Assembly (NCBI RefSeq): GCF_020410765.1 | Contig: NZ_CP084541.1 | Coordinates: 2,475,001-2,539,000, forward strand | Direction: 5' to 3' | DNA length: 64,000 bases | From: Streptomyces marincola | GTDB lineage: Bacteria; Actinomycetota; Actinomycetes; Streptomycetales; Streptomycetaceae | Shown here: piece after piece, positions 1-8,944 of the stretch | How the letters are laid out: the number at the start of each line of letters is the position of its first letter | How positions within the stretch are numbered: the first letter of the stretch is position 1 | Program-made: the position numbers and the translations under genes | The notes under the pieces: model-generated | Told to the model about the DNA's origin: nothing | The model's input: only the letters and a program-made list of their open reading frames with translations | The model's database searches: none

Positions 1-1328
1 TCGTCCTGCTCCCGCTCGGCCTCCTTCAGCAGGTCGGCCTCGGGCCCGTACGGGTCCTCCTCCTCGTTCCCGCGCTTGGGCTTGTCGAGCACATGGTCGC
101 GTTCCAGTTCGAGCTCGTGGGCGAAGCCGAGCAGCGACGGAATGGTGGGCAGGAACACCGACGCGGTCTCGCCGCGCCGCCTCGACCGCACGAAACGCCC
201 CACGGCCTGCGCGAAGAACAGCGGCGTCGAGATCGTCGTCGCGTACACACCGACCGCCAGGCGCGGCACGTCCACGCCTTCGGACACCATGCGCACCGCC
301 ACCAGCCAGCGGTCCTGCGACTGCCTGAACTCCTCGATGCGGCCGGAGGCGCCGCCGTCGTCGGAGAGGACCACGGTGGGCGCCGTGCCGCTGATCCCGC
401 GCAGCAGCTTCGCGTAGGCGCGGGCCGAGTCCTGGTCGGTGGCGATCACCAGGCCGCCCGCGTCAGGCACCGACCTGCGCACCTCGTCGAGCCGCCGGTC
501 GGCGGCCCCGAGCACGGCGGGCATCCACTCGCCCTTCGGGTCGAGCGCGGTGCGCCACGCCTGGGAGGTCGCGTCCTTCGTCATCGGCTCGCCGAGCCGG
601 GCGGCCACCTCGTCGCCCGCCTTCGTCCGCCAGCGCATGCTGCCGCTGTAGGAGAGGAAGATCACCGGCCGGACCACGCCGTCGGCCAGCGCGTTGCCGT
701 AGCCGTAGGTGTAGTCGGCCACCGACCTGCGGACGCCGTCCGTTCCCTCCGCGTAGGTGACGAACGGGATCGGGTTGGTGTCCGAGCGGAACGGCGTGCC
801 GGTCAGCGCCAGCCGGCGCGTGGCCGGTTCGAACGCCTCAAGGCACGCCTCGCCCCACGAACGCGAGTCCCCCGCGTGGTGGATCTCGTCCAGGATGACC
901 AGGGTCTTGCGCTGCTCGCAGCGGTTGCGGTGCAGCATCGGCCGGACGCCGATGCCCGCGTAGGTCACCGCGACGCCGTGGTAGTCGCGGCCCACGGGCC
1001 CCGCGCTGTACTCCGGGTCGAGCCTGATGCCTATGCGGGCGGCGGCGTCGGCCCACTGGGTCTTCAGGTGCTCCGTGGGTGCCACCACCGTCACCTGCTG
1101 GACCACGTGGTGGTGCAGCAGCCAGGAGGCCAGCGTGAGCGCGAACGTCGTCTTTCCCGCGCCCGGCGTGGCCACGGCGAGGAAGTCACGGGGCTGGGCC
1201 TGGAGATAGGACTCCATCGCCGCCTGCTGCCAGGCCCGCAGCTTGCTCGCGGTGCCCCAGGGGGCGCGGCCGGGGAAGGCGGGTGAGAGGTGGGAGGAGT
1301 GCGGGGAGGGCGAGGCGGTGGTGGTCAC
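1..1328 (-). CDS. DEAD/DEAH box helicase, superfamily 2 (3' end cut by window)
   Basis: This is the N-terminal about 442 residues of an SF2 helicase; the C-terminus lies beyond base 1. The frame is open from a GTG at 1328, preceded by GGAG, to the window edge. The P-loop ATPGAGKTTF lies near residue 55 and the Walker B box is DEIHH, followed by the SF2 motif TGTPFRSD. The helicase C half contains a RMVSEGVDVP segment and a QAVGRFVR arginine-finger motif. The arrangement resembles ResIII/UvrB-like DNA helicases of unknown role that are common in actinobacteria. A DNA-unwinding ATPase role is inferred from the family; the specific pathway is unknown. The neighbouring MFS gene is on the same strand but 169 bp away, so cotranscription is uncertain. 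Confidence 0.85.
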   Translation of the reverse strand, partial: MTTTASPSPHSSHLSPAFPGRAPWGTASKLRAWQQAAMESYLQAQPRDFLAVATPGAGKTTFALTLASWLLHHHVVQQVTVVAPTEHLKTQWADAAARIGIRLDPEYSAGPVGRDYHGVAVTYAGIGVRPMLHRNRCEQRKTLVILDEIHHAGDSRSWGEACLEAFEPATRRLALTGTPFRSDTNPIPFVTYAEGTDGVRRSVADYTYGYGNALADGVVRPVIFLSYSGSMRWRTKAGDEVAARLGEPMTKDATSQAWRTALDPKGEWMPAVLGAADRRLDEVRRSVPDAGGLVIATDQDSARAYAKLLRGISGTAPTVVLSDDGGASGRIEEFRQSQDRWLVAVRMVSEGVDVPRLAVGVYATTISTPLFFAQAVGRFVRSRRRGETASVFLPTIPSLLGFAHELELERDHVLDKPKRGNEEEDPYGPEADLLKEAEREQD

Positions 1329-1497
1329 GGTCTCCGGAAGGGGTGGACGGTCCTGGGCTGCGCGGGGCCCGGCGCTCGGCCGGCCGGTGCGCGACCGCGC
1401 CAGCCTACCGCCGCGCGGGTGCCCGTTCGCTGCGGCTCATCTCACACCGCAACGGCTTCCGGCCACCCGCCCGTTCACGCGCCCGGCACTTGCCGGT

Positions 1498-2997
1498 TCA
1501 CGCGCCGGGCACCCCGTCCCCGCCGCGCGCCCCCGGCGCGCGCAGGCGCCCGCCGACGAAGACGGCGAGCGACGCGGCGGCGGCCGTGGCCGCGTAGACC
1601 GCGACGAACGCGCCGGGGCCCACGTTCGTCCCGGCCTCGGCCGTGGCCGCCGCGTCGTGCCCGACGGCGGTCGCGTCCCCGCCCAGGGCGGCGAAGAGCG
1701 TGCCGACGACCGTGAGCATCACCACGTTCCCCAGGCTGTCGCACACCTGGAGGGAGGCGACGTTCTCGCCCGCCTCGCGCGGCTCTGACAACCGCAGCAC
1801 CAGCACGCCGACCGAGGCGGTCACCAGGCCCATCCCGAAGCAGCCGATGGCGAGGGTGAGCGCCGGGGTCCACACCGGCACCGCCTCGAACAGCACCAGC
1901 GGCGTCAGCGCGACACCGGCCGCGATGAGCACGGTGCCGAGGCGCACCAGCCGGAACCGGTGGCGTTCCGCCCCCGGCCGGGACTGCGCGAACGAGCCCA
2001 GGGCCCACAGGCCGCCGGACGCGGCGAGCGCGAGGCCCGCCTGCGTGTAGGTGAGGCCGCGCTGGGTCACCAGCATCAGCGGCACGAAGCTCTGCGTGGA
2101 CAGGTAGGCGGCCGATATGAGCCCGCGCAGCGCGATCACCGAGGGCAGGCCGCGGCCCGCGAGGAACGTGCCGCGGGGCAGCAGCCGCGCCGCGGACGGC
2201 GCGAGCAGCGCGACGCCCGCGAGCACCGGGACCAGGGAGAGCCAGCGCAGCTCCTGCCCGCCGAGCTGGAGCAGCCCGGCACCGGCCGCGACCGCCACGG
2301 CGAGCCGCAGCCGCCGGCCGTCGAAGCGCGGAGCGGGCTGCTCCCCGTCCCGCCCGTCGCCCAGCCTCCGCAGCTGGGGCAGCATCACCAGCACGGGGAG
2401 GATCACGAGCGCGGTGATGCCGAGGAAGACCCAGCGCCAGCCGAAACGTTCCGTCACGGTGCCGGCGATCACCGGGCCCACCATGGAGGGCACCACCCAG
2501 GCCGCCGAGAACGACGCGAGCGCCGCCGGGCGCAGCCGCTCGGGGTACGCCCGCCGCACGGTCACGTACAGCGCGACGATCACGAGGCCGCCGCCCACGC
2601 CCTGCGCGGCGCGCCCGAGCACGAAGACCCACATCGACTGCGCGGCGCCGGACAGCAGCAGCCCCGAGGAGAACGCGGCCACCCCGGCGAGCACGGGCGC
2701 GGTCGGCCCGCTCCGGTCGCACCACTGGCCGGAGAGGACCATGCCGAGCAGGCTGGTGGTGAAGAAGGCCGAGAACGCGAACGCGTACAGCGCCAGCCCG
2801 TCGAGCGCCTCGGCCGCCGCAGGCATGGCCGTGCCCACGGCCATGGCCTCGAACGCGATCAGCAGGATCGTGCTCACGCACCCGAGCGTGAGCGCCCGGT
2901 AGGGCGCGCTGAGCACCCCGCCGTCCCGCTCCGGAGGCGGCGTCACCGCCGCCCCGGTGGGCGCGCCGGTGGAAGCGTCGGCATCGGTCTCGGTCAT
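1498..2997 (-). CDS. MFS transporter (drug efflux-like)
   Basis: A 499-residue integral membrane protein with a Pro/Thr/Asp-rich cytoplasmic N-terminus of about 30 residues and then 12-14 hydrophobic segments. The first half contains LGMVLSGQWCDRSGP, matching the MFS loop 2-3 pattern, and the second half has a conserved GMGLV-type segment. This pattern fits the major facilitator superfamily, probably the drug:proton antiporter branch. The substrate cannot be told from sequence. The ATG at 2997 gives a normal MFS N-terminus. It is followed by about 180 bp without a gene before the molybdenum hydroxylase operon, so it is probably its own transcription unit. Confidence 0.85.
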   Translation of the reverse strand: MTETDADASTGAPTGAAVTPPPERDGGVLSAPYRALTLGCVSTILLIAFEAMAVGTAMPAAAEALDGLALYAFAFSAFFTTSLLGMVLSGQWCDRSGPTAPVLAGVAAFSSGLLLSGAAQSMWVFVLGRAAQGVGGGLVIVALYVTVRRAYPERLRPAALASFSAAWVVPSMVGPVIAGTVTERFGWRWVFLGITALVILPVLVMLPQLRRLGDGRDGEQPAPRFDGRRLRLAVAVAAGAGLLQLGGQELRWLSLVPVLAGVALLAPSAARLLPRGTFLAGRGLPSVIALRGLISAAYLSTQSFVPLMLVTQRGLTYTQAGLALAASGGLWALGSFAQSRPGAERHRFRLVRLGTVLIAAGVALTPLVLFEAVPVWTPALTLAIGCFGMGLVTASVGVLVLRLSEPREAGENVASLQVCDSLGNVVMLTVVGTLFAALGGDATAVGHDAAATAEAGTNVGPGAFVAVYAATAAAASLAVFVGGRLRAPGARGGDGVPGA

Positions 2998-3178
2998 GCG
3001 TTCACGGTAAGGACCCCAGCGCCCGGATGCCCACGGGCCCCGGGCGGATGTCCCTCCGGCCCTTGGTCCCGGTCCCCCGGGCCGAGGCCAGGAAGCGGTC
3101 CCTTCGGCGCCTGTGGGGCGGGCGCGCGTTCAACCGCCGCTCGACCGCCGCCGTTCAGCCGCCCCGTTCAACTGCCGG

Positions 3179-5524
3179 TCAGCCGGCGCCGGTCGGCACG
3201 CCCACCGCGGCCTGCGGCCGGATGGGCAGCCGGTTCACCGGGCGGCCGGTCGCCGCCCTGACCGCCGCCGCCACCGCGGCGGGCGACACCACCACGGGCA
3301 CGGCGCTGACCGCCTTGGCTCCGAACGGCGCGACGACGTCCCGCTCCTCGATCAGGCGCACGATGCGCACGTCAGGCGCGTCCAACGCCGTGGGCAGCGC
3401 GTACCCCGACAGATCCGCCCGGCGCACGACACCGCGCACGACGCGCAGGTGCTCGGTGAGCGCGGCGCCCACGCCCTGCGTCACGCCCGCCTCGATCCGG
3501 GCCCTGAGCTGCCGCGGGTTCAGCACCCGGCCGACGTCCTGCGCGATGGCCATCTCGACCACCCGCACGGCGCCCAGCTCGACGTCCACGTCCACCACGG
3601 CCCGCACCGCGGCGAACGCGAGGCCCACGAACGCGTCCCCCCGGCCCGCCTCGTCCAGCGGCTCGGTGGGGTGCGGGCGGCACTGCGCGGTCGCCCACAG
3701 CTCCTTGCCCTCAAGCGCCTCGCGCACCGTCGTGCTCAGCACCCCGTCGTAGGAGGTGATCTTGCCGTCGGCGATCGACAGCAGCTCGGCCGACATCCCG
3801 AAGTTCGCCGCGAGCGGCTGGAGCAGCTGGGTGCGGACCATCTTCGCCGCCCGCTCGACCGCGCCGCCCGAGACCCACGTGTGGCGGCCCCTGCCGCCCG
3901 GCCCCGCCGCCGGCAGGTCGGTGTCGACCGGCGCCACGTGCACCTCGTCCACGCCCAGGACGTCCTGCACGATCTGCCGCGCCAGCGTGGCGAACCCCTG
4001 TCCGGTCTCCACCGCGGCGCACAGCACGGTGGCCACCGAGCCCTCGACCTTGACCGTCGCCGTCGACACCTCGTCGGCGCCCTCCGCGCCGAGCATGTGC
4101 ACCATGCCGAGCGCGTAGCCGACGCCCCGGCGCACCGCGCCCGGGTCCGCCGCGCCGTCGGGGCCGCCGGGCAGCAGCCAGTCCTCCACCGGCCCGTCCT
4201 TGGGCAGCGCCGGCAGCGGCGCCTCGCGGACGGCGGCGAGCAGTTCGGCGACCGGCGCCGGGCAGGTGACGGCCTGGCCGGTGGGCAGCGGGTCGCCCGT
4301 GCCCAGCACGTTGCGCGCCCGCACCTCGGCCGGGTCGAGGCCGAGGCGCGCCGCGAGCTTGTCCATCTGCCCCTCGTACGCGGCGCACACCTGCATCGCG
4401 CCCTCGCCGCGCACGTACCCGGCGGGCGGGTTGTTGGTGCGCACGACCCAGCCGTCGACCGCGGCGTTCGGCACGACGTAGGGGCCGGCCGCGAACGACA
4501 CCGCCGCGGCCAGCGCCTCCGCCGAGTCGTCCGCGTACGCGCCGGCGTCCATCAGCACCTGCGCCTCGACCTTGACCAGCTTCCCCTCGCGGTCGGCGTG
4601 GTGCCAGTAGCGCAGCAGCGTCGGGTGCCGGTGCGCGTGCCCGAGGAACGACTCCTCGCGGGTCGCCGTCAGCTTGACCGGGCTGCCGCTGCGGATCGCG
4701 AGGAGCGCGAGCGGCAGTTGGAAGCCGAGGTCCTCCCGGTCGCCGAGGGCGCCGGGCACGCCGGTCACGTAGATCTTGACCTGCTCCTGGGCGAGGCCGA
4801 GGCAGGCGGCGAGCCGGTCGCGGTCGCCGTGCGGGTCGGTGCTCGCGGTGTAGACCTCAACCCCGCCGTCGGGCCGCGGCACCGCGAGGCCCGACTCGGC
4901 GCCGATCGGCGCCGGGTCCTGGCGGCCGATGCGGTACAGGCCCTCGACGACGATCTCGCCGGTGGCGCCGGGGTCGCCGTGCCGCAGCGGGATGTGCCGG
5001 ATCAGGTTGCCGTCGGGGTGCAGGGGCGGCGCCTCGAACGCCTTCTCCGGGTCGGTCACCGCGTCGAGCACCTCGTACTCGACGACGATCGCCGCGGCGG
5101 CCAGGCGGGCGGTCTCCGGGTGGTCGGCCGCCACGGCGGCCACCGGCTCGCCGTGGTACCTGACCAGGTCGGCGGCCAGCGGCGGCCGGTCGGTGACCGT
5201 GCGGCCGAGGCCCGCGTCGCCGGTCACGTCCGCGTGCGTCACGACCGTGCGCACGCCGGGCATGCCGGCCGCCTCCGAGACGTCGATGTTCCTGATGCGC
5301 GCGTGCGGGTGCGGCGAGCGCAGCACGGCGGCCCACAGCAGCCCCTCGGCCCACAGGTCCGCGGTGTACGGGTGGGTGCCGAGCACCTTGGCCTCCGCCT
5401 CGGCCGGCGGCAGCGAGGTACCGAGGCCGTGCCGCGCCTCGCGGCGGTCCTGGTCCCTGGCCGCGGGCGGCGTGCCCGGCGAGACCATCGTCACGGCGGC
5501 GGCGTCGGTGGCCTGGTCGTTCAT
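3179..5524 (-). CDS. molybdopterin-binding subunit of xanthine dehydrogenase/aldehyde oxidase family
   Basis: A 781-residue large subunit of a molybdenum hydroxylase, which would oxidise a purine, aldehyde or CO-type substrate with water as oxygen donor. The N-terminal part, from about residue 30 (GTSLPPAEAEAKVLG) to 145, is the a/b-hammerhead domain (Ald_Xan_dh_C); the rest is the two-part molybdopterin-binding domain, with segments such as RTNNPPAGYVRGEGAMQ and the C-terminal VDVDVELGAVRV. The start ATG overlaps the 2Fe-2S gene stop by one base (TGATG), which implies translational coupling. The long open frame continues upstream to 6832 but overlaps the 2Fe-2S gene, so the ATG at 5524 is preferred. 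Substrate is unassigned; a xanthine dehydrogenase role is a guess. Confidence 0.9.
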   Translation of the reverse strand: MNDQATDAAAVTMVSPGTPPAARDQDRREARHGLGTSLPPAEAEAKVLGTHPYTADLWAEGLLWAAVLRSPHPHARIRNIDVSEAAGMPGVRTVVTHADVTGDAGLGRTVTDRPPLAADLVRYHGEPVAAVAADHPETARLAAAAIVVEYEVLDAVTDPEKAFEAPPLHPDGNLIRHIPLRHGDPGATGEIVVEGLYRIGRQDPAPIGAESGLAVPRPDGGVEVYTASTDPHGDRDRLAACLGLAQEQVKIYVTGVPGALGDREDLGFQLPLALLAIRSGSPVKLTATREESFLGHAHRHPTLLRYWHHADREGKLVKVEAQVLMDAGAYADDSAEALAAAVSFAAGPYVVPNAAVDGWVVRTNNPPAGYVRGEGAMQVCAAYEGQMDKLAARLGLDPAEVRARNVLGTGDPLPTGQAVTCPAPVAELLAAVREAPLPALPKDGPVEDWLLPGGPDGAADPGAVRRGVGYALGMVHMLGAEGADEVSTATVKVEGSVATVLCAAVETGQGFATLARQIVQDVLGVDEVHVAPVDTDLPAAGPGGRGRHTWVSGGAVERAAKMVRTQLLQPLAANFGMSAELLSIADGKITSYDGVLSTTVREALEGKELWATAQCRPHPTEPLDEAGRGDAFVGLAFAAVRAVVDVDVELGAVRVVEMAIAQDVGRVLNPRQLRARIEAGVTQGVGAALTEHLRVVRGVVRRADLSGYALPTALDAPDVRIVRLIEERDVVAPFGAKAVSAVPVVVSPAAVAAAVRAATGRPVNRLPIRPQAAVGVPTGAG

Positions 5525-6810
5525 CACATGCCTCCTGCCGGGGGCCCTGACTGGTGCGGAATGCGGGGCGCGCGCTCCTGCGGCCCGCCGTGGCCTGCCT
5601 CGTCGCCCTGGTCCTGGGCGCCCGCCCCGGCGGCGGCCCCCGCCGCCCCGGCGCCCTCGGCCCCCTGCCCGTCGCCGCTGCCGGAACGGGCGCCCGAACG
5701 CTCCTCGACCACCGCGCGCACCGCGTCGAGCACGCCCCGGTAGCCGGAGCACCGGCACAGGTTGCCGCACAGGGCCTGCCGGGTCTCCAGCTCGCTCGGG
5801 GTGTGGTTGCCCTGAAGCAGGTCGTGCACGGTCATGGCCATGCCCGGCAGGCAGAAGCCGCACTGGACCGCTCCGGCCGCGAGCGCCCGTTGCACGTCGG
5901 ACGGCGATCCGTCGGCGCTCAGGCCCTCGACGGTGCGGATCTCGCTGCCCGCCGCCGTCGCGGCGGGCACCAGGCAGGCGGCGACGAGCCGCCCGTCCAC
6001 CTGCACCGAGCACGCGCCGCACTCGCCCTGCGAGCAGCCGTCCTTCGCGCCGGCCAGCCCGAGCCGCTCGCGCAGCACGTACAGCAGGGACTCGCCGATC
6101 CACGCGCCGGAGACGGGCCGCTCCACGCCGTTGACGTGGAGCACGTACGCCACCTCGGGGTGCTCGCTGCGGCTGCCGCCCGGCACCGCCTCGACCGGCG
6201 GCGCGAGCTCCGTCTCGCCCGCCTCCGCCGGGTGAGGCTCGCCCGGGTCCTGCGCCGGCCACGGGGCCGGGTCCTGGGCAGGCCGCGGCGCCGGGTCCTG
6301 CGCCGGCCACGGCGCGGGGGCGTGCGCGTCGTCCCGCGGTCCGTCGTCGCCCCGGCCGGGCGGGGGCGCCCCGCCGGGCGGGCGCCGCGCGCCGGCCAGG
6401 GCCGCGGCGGCGCCCTGGCCCATCGCGGCGGCCCGCGCGCCGGGCGGCTGGCCCGCGCCGGCGGCGCCCGCGGGCAGGCCGCCGGCGAACGCGTCGCCCG
6501 CCCCGGCGTGCGCGCCGGGCGCGCTCGGGGCGCCGGCCGCGCTCTGACCACCCGGTGAGGTGAACGGCATCGTCCACTGCCCGGTCGCGCCCGGGTCCAT
6601 GGTGGCCTCGGCGGTGACCGGCGTGGCCGCGGGGCTGGCGATCTCGGGGGGCTGGAAGCCGTGCCCAGGGGCCGCGAGCGGCTCGCCGCCCGAGCCCTCC
6701 GGGTAGCCGCCCGGCAGCTCTATGAACGCCGTGGCCTCCGCGTCGTACTCGCCGCCCCAGCCCGGTTGCGGGCCGAAGGCGCGCGGCTCCGGCTGCTGAT
6801 CGTTGCTCAT
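5524..6810 (-). CDS. 2Fe-2S subunit of molybdenum hydroxylase with long N-terminal extension
   Basis: A 428-residue iron-sulfur subunit that passes electrons from the molybdenum centre to FAD. The plant-type ferredoxin domain begins near residue 215 and holds CSQGECGAC (Cys259, 264, 267); the second [2Fe-2S] domain has CGFC and CRCSGYRG. Usual subunits are about 160-200 residues, so this protein is more than twice normal length. The extra N-terminal part of about 210 residues is Ala/Pro/Gly-rich with a PAPWPAQD-type repeat and looks disordered. The C-terminal about 60 residues are also low-complexity. The ATG overlaps the FAD gene stop as ATGA, so the three subunit genes form one tightly coupled operon (FAD, FeS, Mo). 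A start nearer the ferredoxin domain is possible but would break the coupling. Confidence 0.85.
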   Translation of the reverse strand: MSNDQQPEPRAFGPQPGWGGEYDAEATAFIELPGGYPEGSGGEPLAAPGHGFQPPEIASPAATPVTAEATMDPGATGQWTMPFTSPGGQSAAGAPSAPGAHAGAGDAFAGGLPAGAAGAGQPPGARAAAMGQGAAAALAGARRPPGGAPPPGRGDDGPRDDAHAPAPWPAQDPAPRPAQDPAPWPAQDPGEPHPAEAGETELAPPVEAVPGGSRSEHPEVAYVLHVNGVERPVSGAWIGESLLYVLRERLGLAGAKDGCSQGECGACSVQVDGRLVAACLVPAATAAGSEIRTVEGLSADGSPSDVQRALAAGAVQCGFCLPGMAMTVHDLLQGNHTPSELETRQALCGNLCRCSGYRGVLDAVRAVVEERSGARSGSGDGQGAEGAGAAGAAAGAGAQDQGDEAGHGGPQERAPRIPHQSGPPAGGM

Positions 6811-7712
6811 GCGAGGGCCCTTCCGAGTCCACGGCGGGCGAGTGTTGCCACGGTACGCCTCAAATGCAGCACGGCGGGGGGTAGTTGGACGGGATCGCCG
6901 CCATCGGCCGGAACTTCCGGGTCGGGAATGCACGCCATGCCGACGTAGTCGCCGAACGCGGCGAGCGCCTCGGGCGCCAGCCCCCGCCGCCCGTCCCAGT
7001 CGATGAGCGAGGCCACCCAGCGCTCGGCGTCCAGCGGGCGCAGCGGCATGGGCGCGACGGCGCCGACCGCGCAGCGCACCTCCCGGTGCACCGGGTCGAG
7101 CACCACGGCCACCGAGGCGACGGAACGGCCAGGCCCCGTGCGGCTGGTCGCCTTCAGGAACGTCTGGGTCGCGTGCAGCAGCGGCACCCGCACGTGGGCG
7201 AGCAGTTCACCCGGCCGCAGCCGGTCCCGGCCGGCCAGCAGGTTGCCGACGGGGATCTGCCTGCCCTCGCCGTCCGGGCCCGCGATGAGCAGGGTCGCCT
7301 CCAGGGCGGCGAGCACCGGCAGCGTGTCCCCGGCGGGGGCCGCGGAGATGATGTTGCCGCCCAGCGTCCCGGCGTTGCGCACCTGCGGGGGGCCGGCGGA
7401 TCTCGACGCGGCGGCCAGCGCGGGGATCAGCGCGGCGAAGTCGGGCCGGCTCATGCGGGAGTGGGTCAGGCACGCGCCGAGCAGGGCGTGCCCGTCCTGG
7501 TAGGCCCAGCCGCGCAGTTCGGCGAGCCGGGAGAGACCGACGAGGGCGGCCGGGCGCAGCAACCCGGCGTTGACGCCCGCCATCAGGTCGGTGCCTCCGG
7601 CGACGGGCACGGCCGCGGGCACTTCCGCCAGCGCGGCCACCGCTTCGTCGAGCGTGGCCGGGAGCGCGACGAGCCGGTCCGTACCCGGTGCATGCGGTGC
7701 GTGCGTGCTCAA
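6807..7712 (-). CDS. FAD-binding subunit of molybdenum hydroxylase (CoxM/XdhB-like)
   Basis: A 301-residue medium subunit of the xanthine dehydrogenase family. It binds FAD through the pattern VPVAGGTDLMAGVNAG near residue 35 and RNAGTLGGNIISAAPAGD near residue 112, both typical of the FAD_binding_5 domain; the C-terminal half fits the CO dehydrogenase flavoprotein C-terminal domain. It is the first gene of a three-gene operon and its stop overlaps the next start by four bases. The 244 bp upstream should hold the operon promoter; no clear operator was seen. Confidence 0.9.
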   Translation of the reverse strand: MSTHAPHAPGTDRLVALPATLDEAVAALAEVPAAVPVAGGTDLMAGVNAGLLRPAALVGLSRLAELRGWAYQDGHALLGACLTHSRMSRPDFAALIPALAAASRSAGPPQVRNAGTLGGNIISAAPAGDTLPVLAALEATLLIAGPDGEGRQIPVGNLLAGRDRLRPGELLAHVRVPLLHATQTFLKATSRTGPGRSVASVAVVLDPVHREVRCAVGAVAPMPLRPLDAERWVASLIDWDGRRGLAPEALAAFGDYVGMACIPDPEVPADGGDPVQLPPAVLHLRRTVATLARRGLGRALA

Positions 7713-7897
7713 TCCAGCTGCCCCTTTCCGGTCGTCCCGGCCGCCGAGCCGTACGGTACGTGCTCCGGGCCGCGACGTGGCAACTCTGGCATAGATTCCC
7801 GCCCCGCCGACGCGGGGGTGGCCCGGCCGTCCACCGGGGGTGGGAGCCGCGGGACACGCGCCGCGGGCAACTCACACGATCAGGGCATACAGGAACG

Positions 7898-7927
7898 CCC
7901 CGGCCCGCCGTCGCGGCGGGACCGGGG
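7898..7927 (-). terminator. hairpin downstream of the DUF3039 gene
   Basis: A GC-rich stem (7898-7910 with 7914-7927, one bulged A, three-base loop) sits 30 bp after the DUF3039 stop codon on the minus strand. No T tract is obvious, as is common in Streptomyces. Confidence 0.5.
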
Positions 7928-7956
7928 CCCGGGACCGGCCGGGCGGGGCGTGCGGG

Positions 7957-8247
7957 CTACTTCTTGCCGCCCTTGCCGCCGTCCTTGCCGCCGCCGAACG
8001 AGCCCATGGACTCGTAGATCTCCTTGCAGGTGGGGCACACCGGGTACTTCTTGGGGTCCCGGCCCGGCACCCAGACCTTGCCGCAGAGCGCGACGACGGG
8101 CGTGCCGTCCATCGCGCTCGCCATGATCTTGTCCTTCTGGACATAGTGGGCGAAGCGCTCGTGGTCGCCATCGCCGTGCGTCGTCTGCGGGGTGGGCTCG
8201 ACGAGCGTGCCGGTGCCCGCCCCGCGCTCGGGCTCAAGAGTGCTCAT
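7957..8247 (-). CDS. DUF3039 domain-containing protein
   Basis: A 96-residue small protein of the actinobacterial DUF3039 family, function unknown. It has a cysteine pattern ALCGKVW...YPVCPTCKEIY that looks like a zinc-binding site, and a Gly/Lys-rich C-terminal tail (GGGKDGGKGGKK). The ATG at 8247 gives the usual MSTLEPER-type start; the longer frame to 8337 would overlap the yqgE gene. It lies 11 bp after the YqgE gene on the same strand and is probably cotranscribed with it, an order that is common in Streptomyces. Confidence 0.85.
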   Translation of the reverse strand: MSTLEPERGAGTGTLVEPTPQTTHGDGDHERFAHYVQKDKIMASAMDGTPVVALCGKVWVPGRDPKKYPVCPTCKEIYESMGSFGGGKDGGKGGKK

Positions 8248-8258
8248 GGGTACCCAGC

Positions 8259-8816
8259 CTAATTGAGCGACGGGTCGTCCGGGTATGTGGCGAGCAGGGC
8301 CAGAGTGCCGTGCTGCCGACGCAGAACGGCACGCCACAGCCCTTCGGGCTCCGGCGCCGAGACGTCGCCGGGCTCGGAGTCCACGACGTACCAGGCCCCC
8401 TCGTCCAGCTCGCTCTCCAGCTGGTCGGGGCCCCAGCCCGCGTATCCGGCGAAGACCCGCAGGCTGCCCACCTCGGCGGCGAGCACCTCGGGAGGGGCGT
8501 CGAGGTCGACGAGGCCGATCGAGCCGTGCACGCGGCGCCAGCCGAGCGGCCCGCCGCGCGGCACGACGGCGAGCGCGAGGGCCGCGTCCAGGGCGACGGG
8601 GCCGCCCTGGAAGACGACACCGGGCTCGCCGGCCAGCTCGGCCCAGGGCTGGAGCACCTCGGAGACCCCGACGGGGGTCGGGCGGTTGAGGACGACGCCG
8701 AGAGCGCCCTCGCGGTCGTGGTCGAGCATCAGCACCACGGAGCGGTCGAAATTGGGGTCGGACAGTGCCGGGGTGGCCACCAGCAGTCGGCCGGTGAGCG
8801 AGGACGCCTCGGTCAT
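8259..8816 (-). CDS. YqgE/AlgH family protein
   Basis: A 185-residue UPF0301 protein. The family motifs are visible: SLTGRLLVATP at the start, GVVLNRPT near residue 45, FQGGPV near 70 and FAGYAGWGPDQLE near 120. Its biochemical role is not established. The start at 8816 (MTEASSL) matches the usual family N-terminus better than the ATG six codons upstream. It is divergent from murA with about 120 bp between them. Confidence 0.9.
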   Translation of the reverse strand: MTEASSLTGRLLVATPALSDPNFDRSVVLMLDHDREGALGVVLNRPTPVGVSEVLQPWAELAGEPGVVFQGGPVALDAALALAVVPRGGPLGWRRVHGSIGLVDLDAPPEVLAAEVGSLRVFAGYAGWGPDQLESELDEGAWYVVDSEPGDVSAPEPEGLWRAVLRRQHGTLALLATYPDDPSLN

Positions 8817-8944
8817 GGGGCCATGATTCCGCATGAGCGGGGTACTCGGGAACGCTCTTCCGGGCCCGCCCCGGGAGGCGGCCGTGACCGGCGCACTACC
8901 ATTCCGGTTGGTCGCGCATCCCTTCGTTTCAGATCGTGAGTCCC

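Noticed and set aside
8936..8944. GTG start for murA nine bases upstream of the chosen ATG
   Set aside because: No ribosome-binding site precedes it, and the ATG gives the N-terminus typical of Streptomyces MurA; the difference is only three residues.
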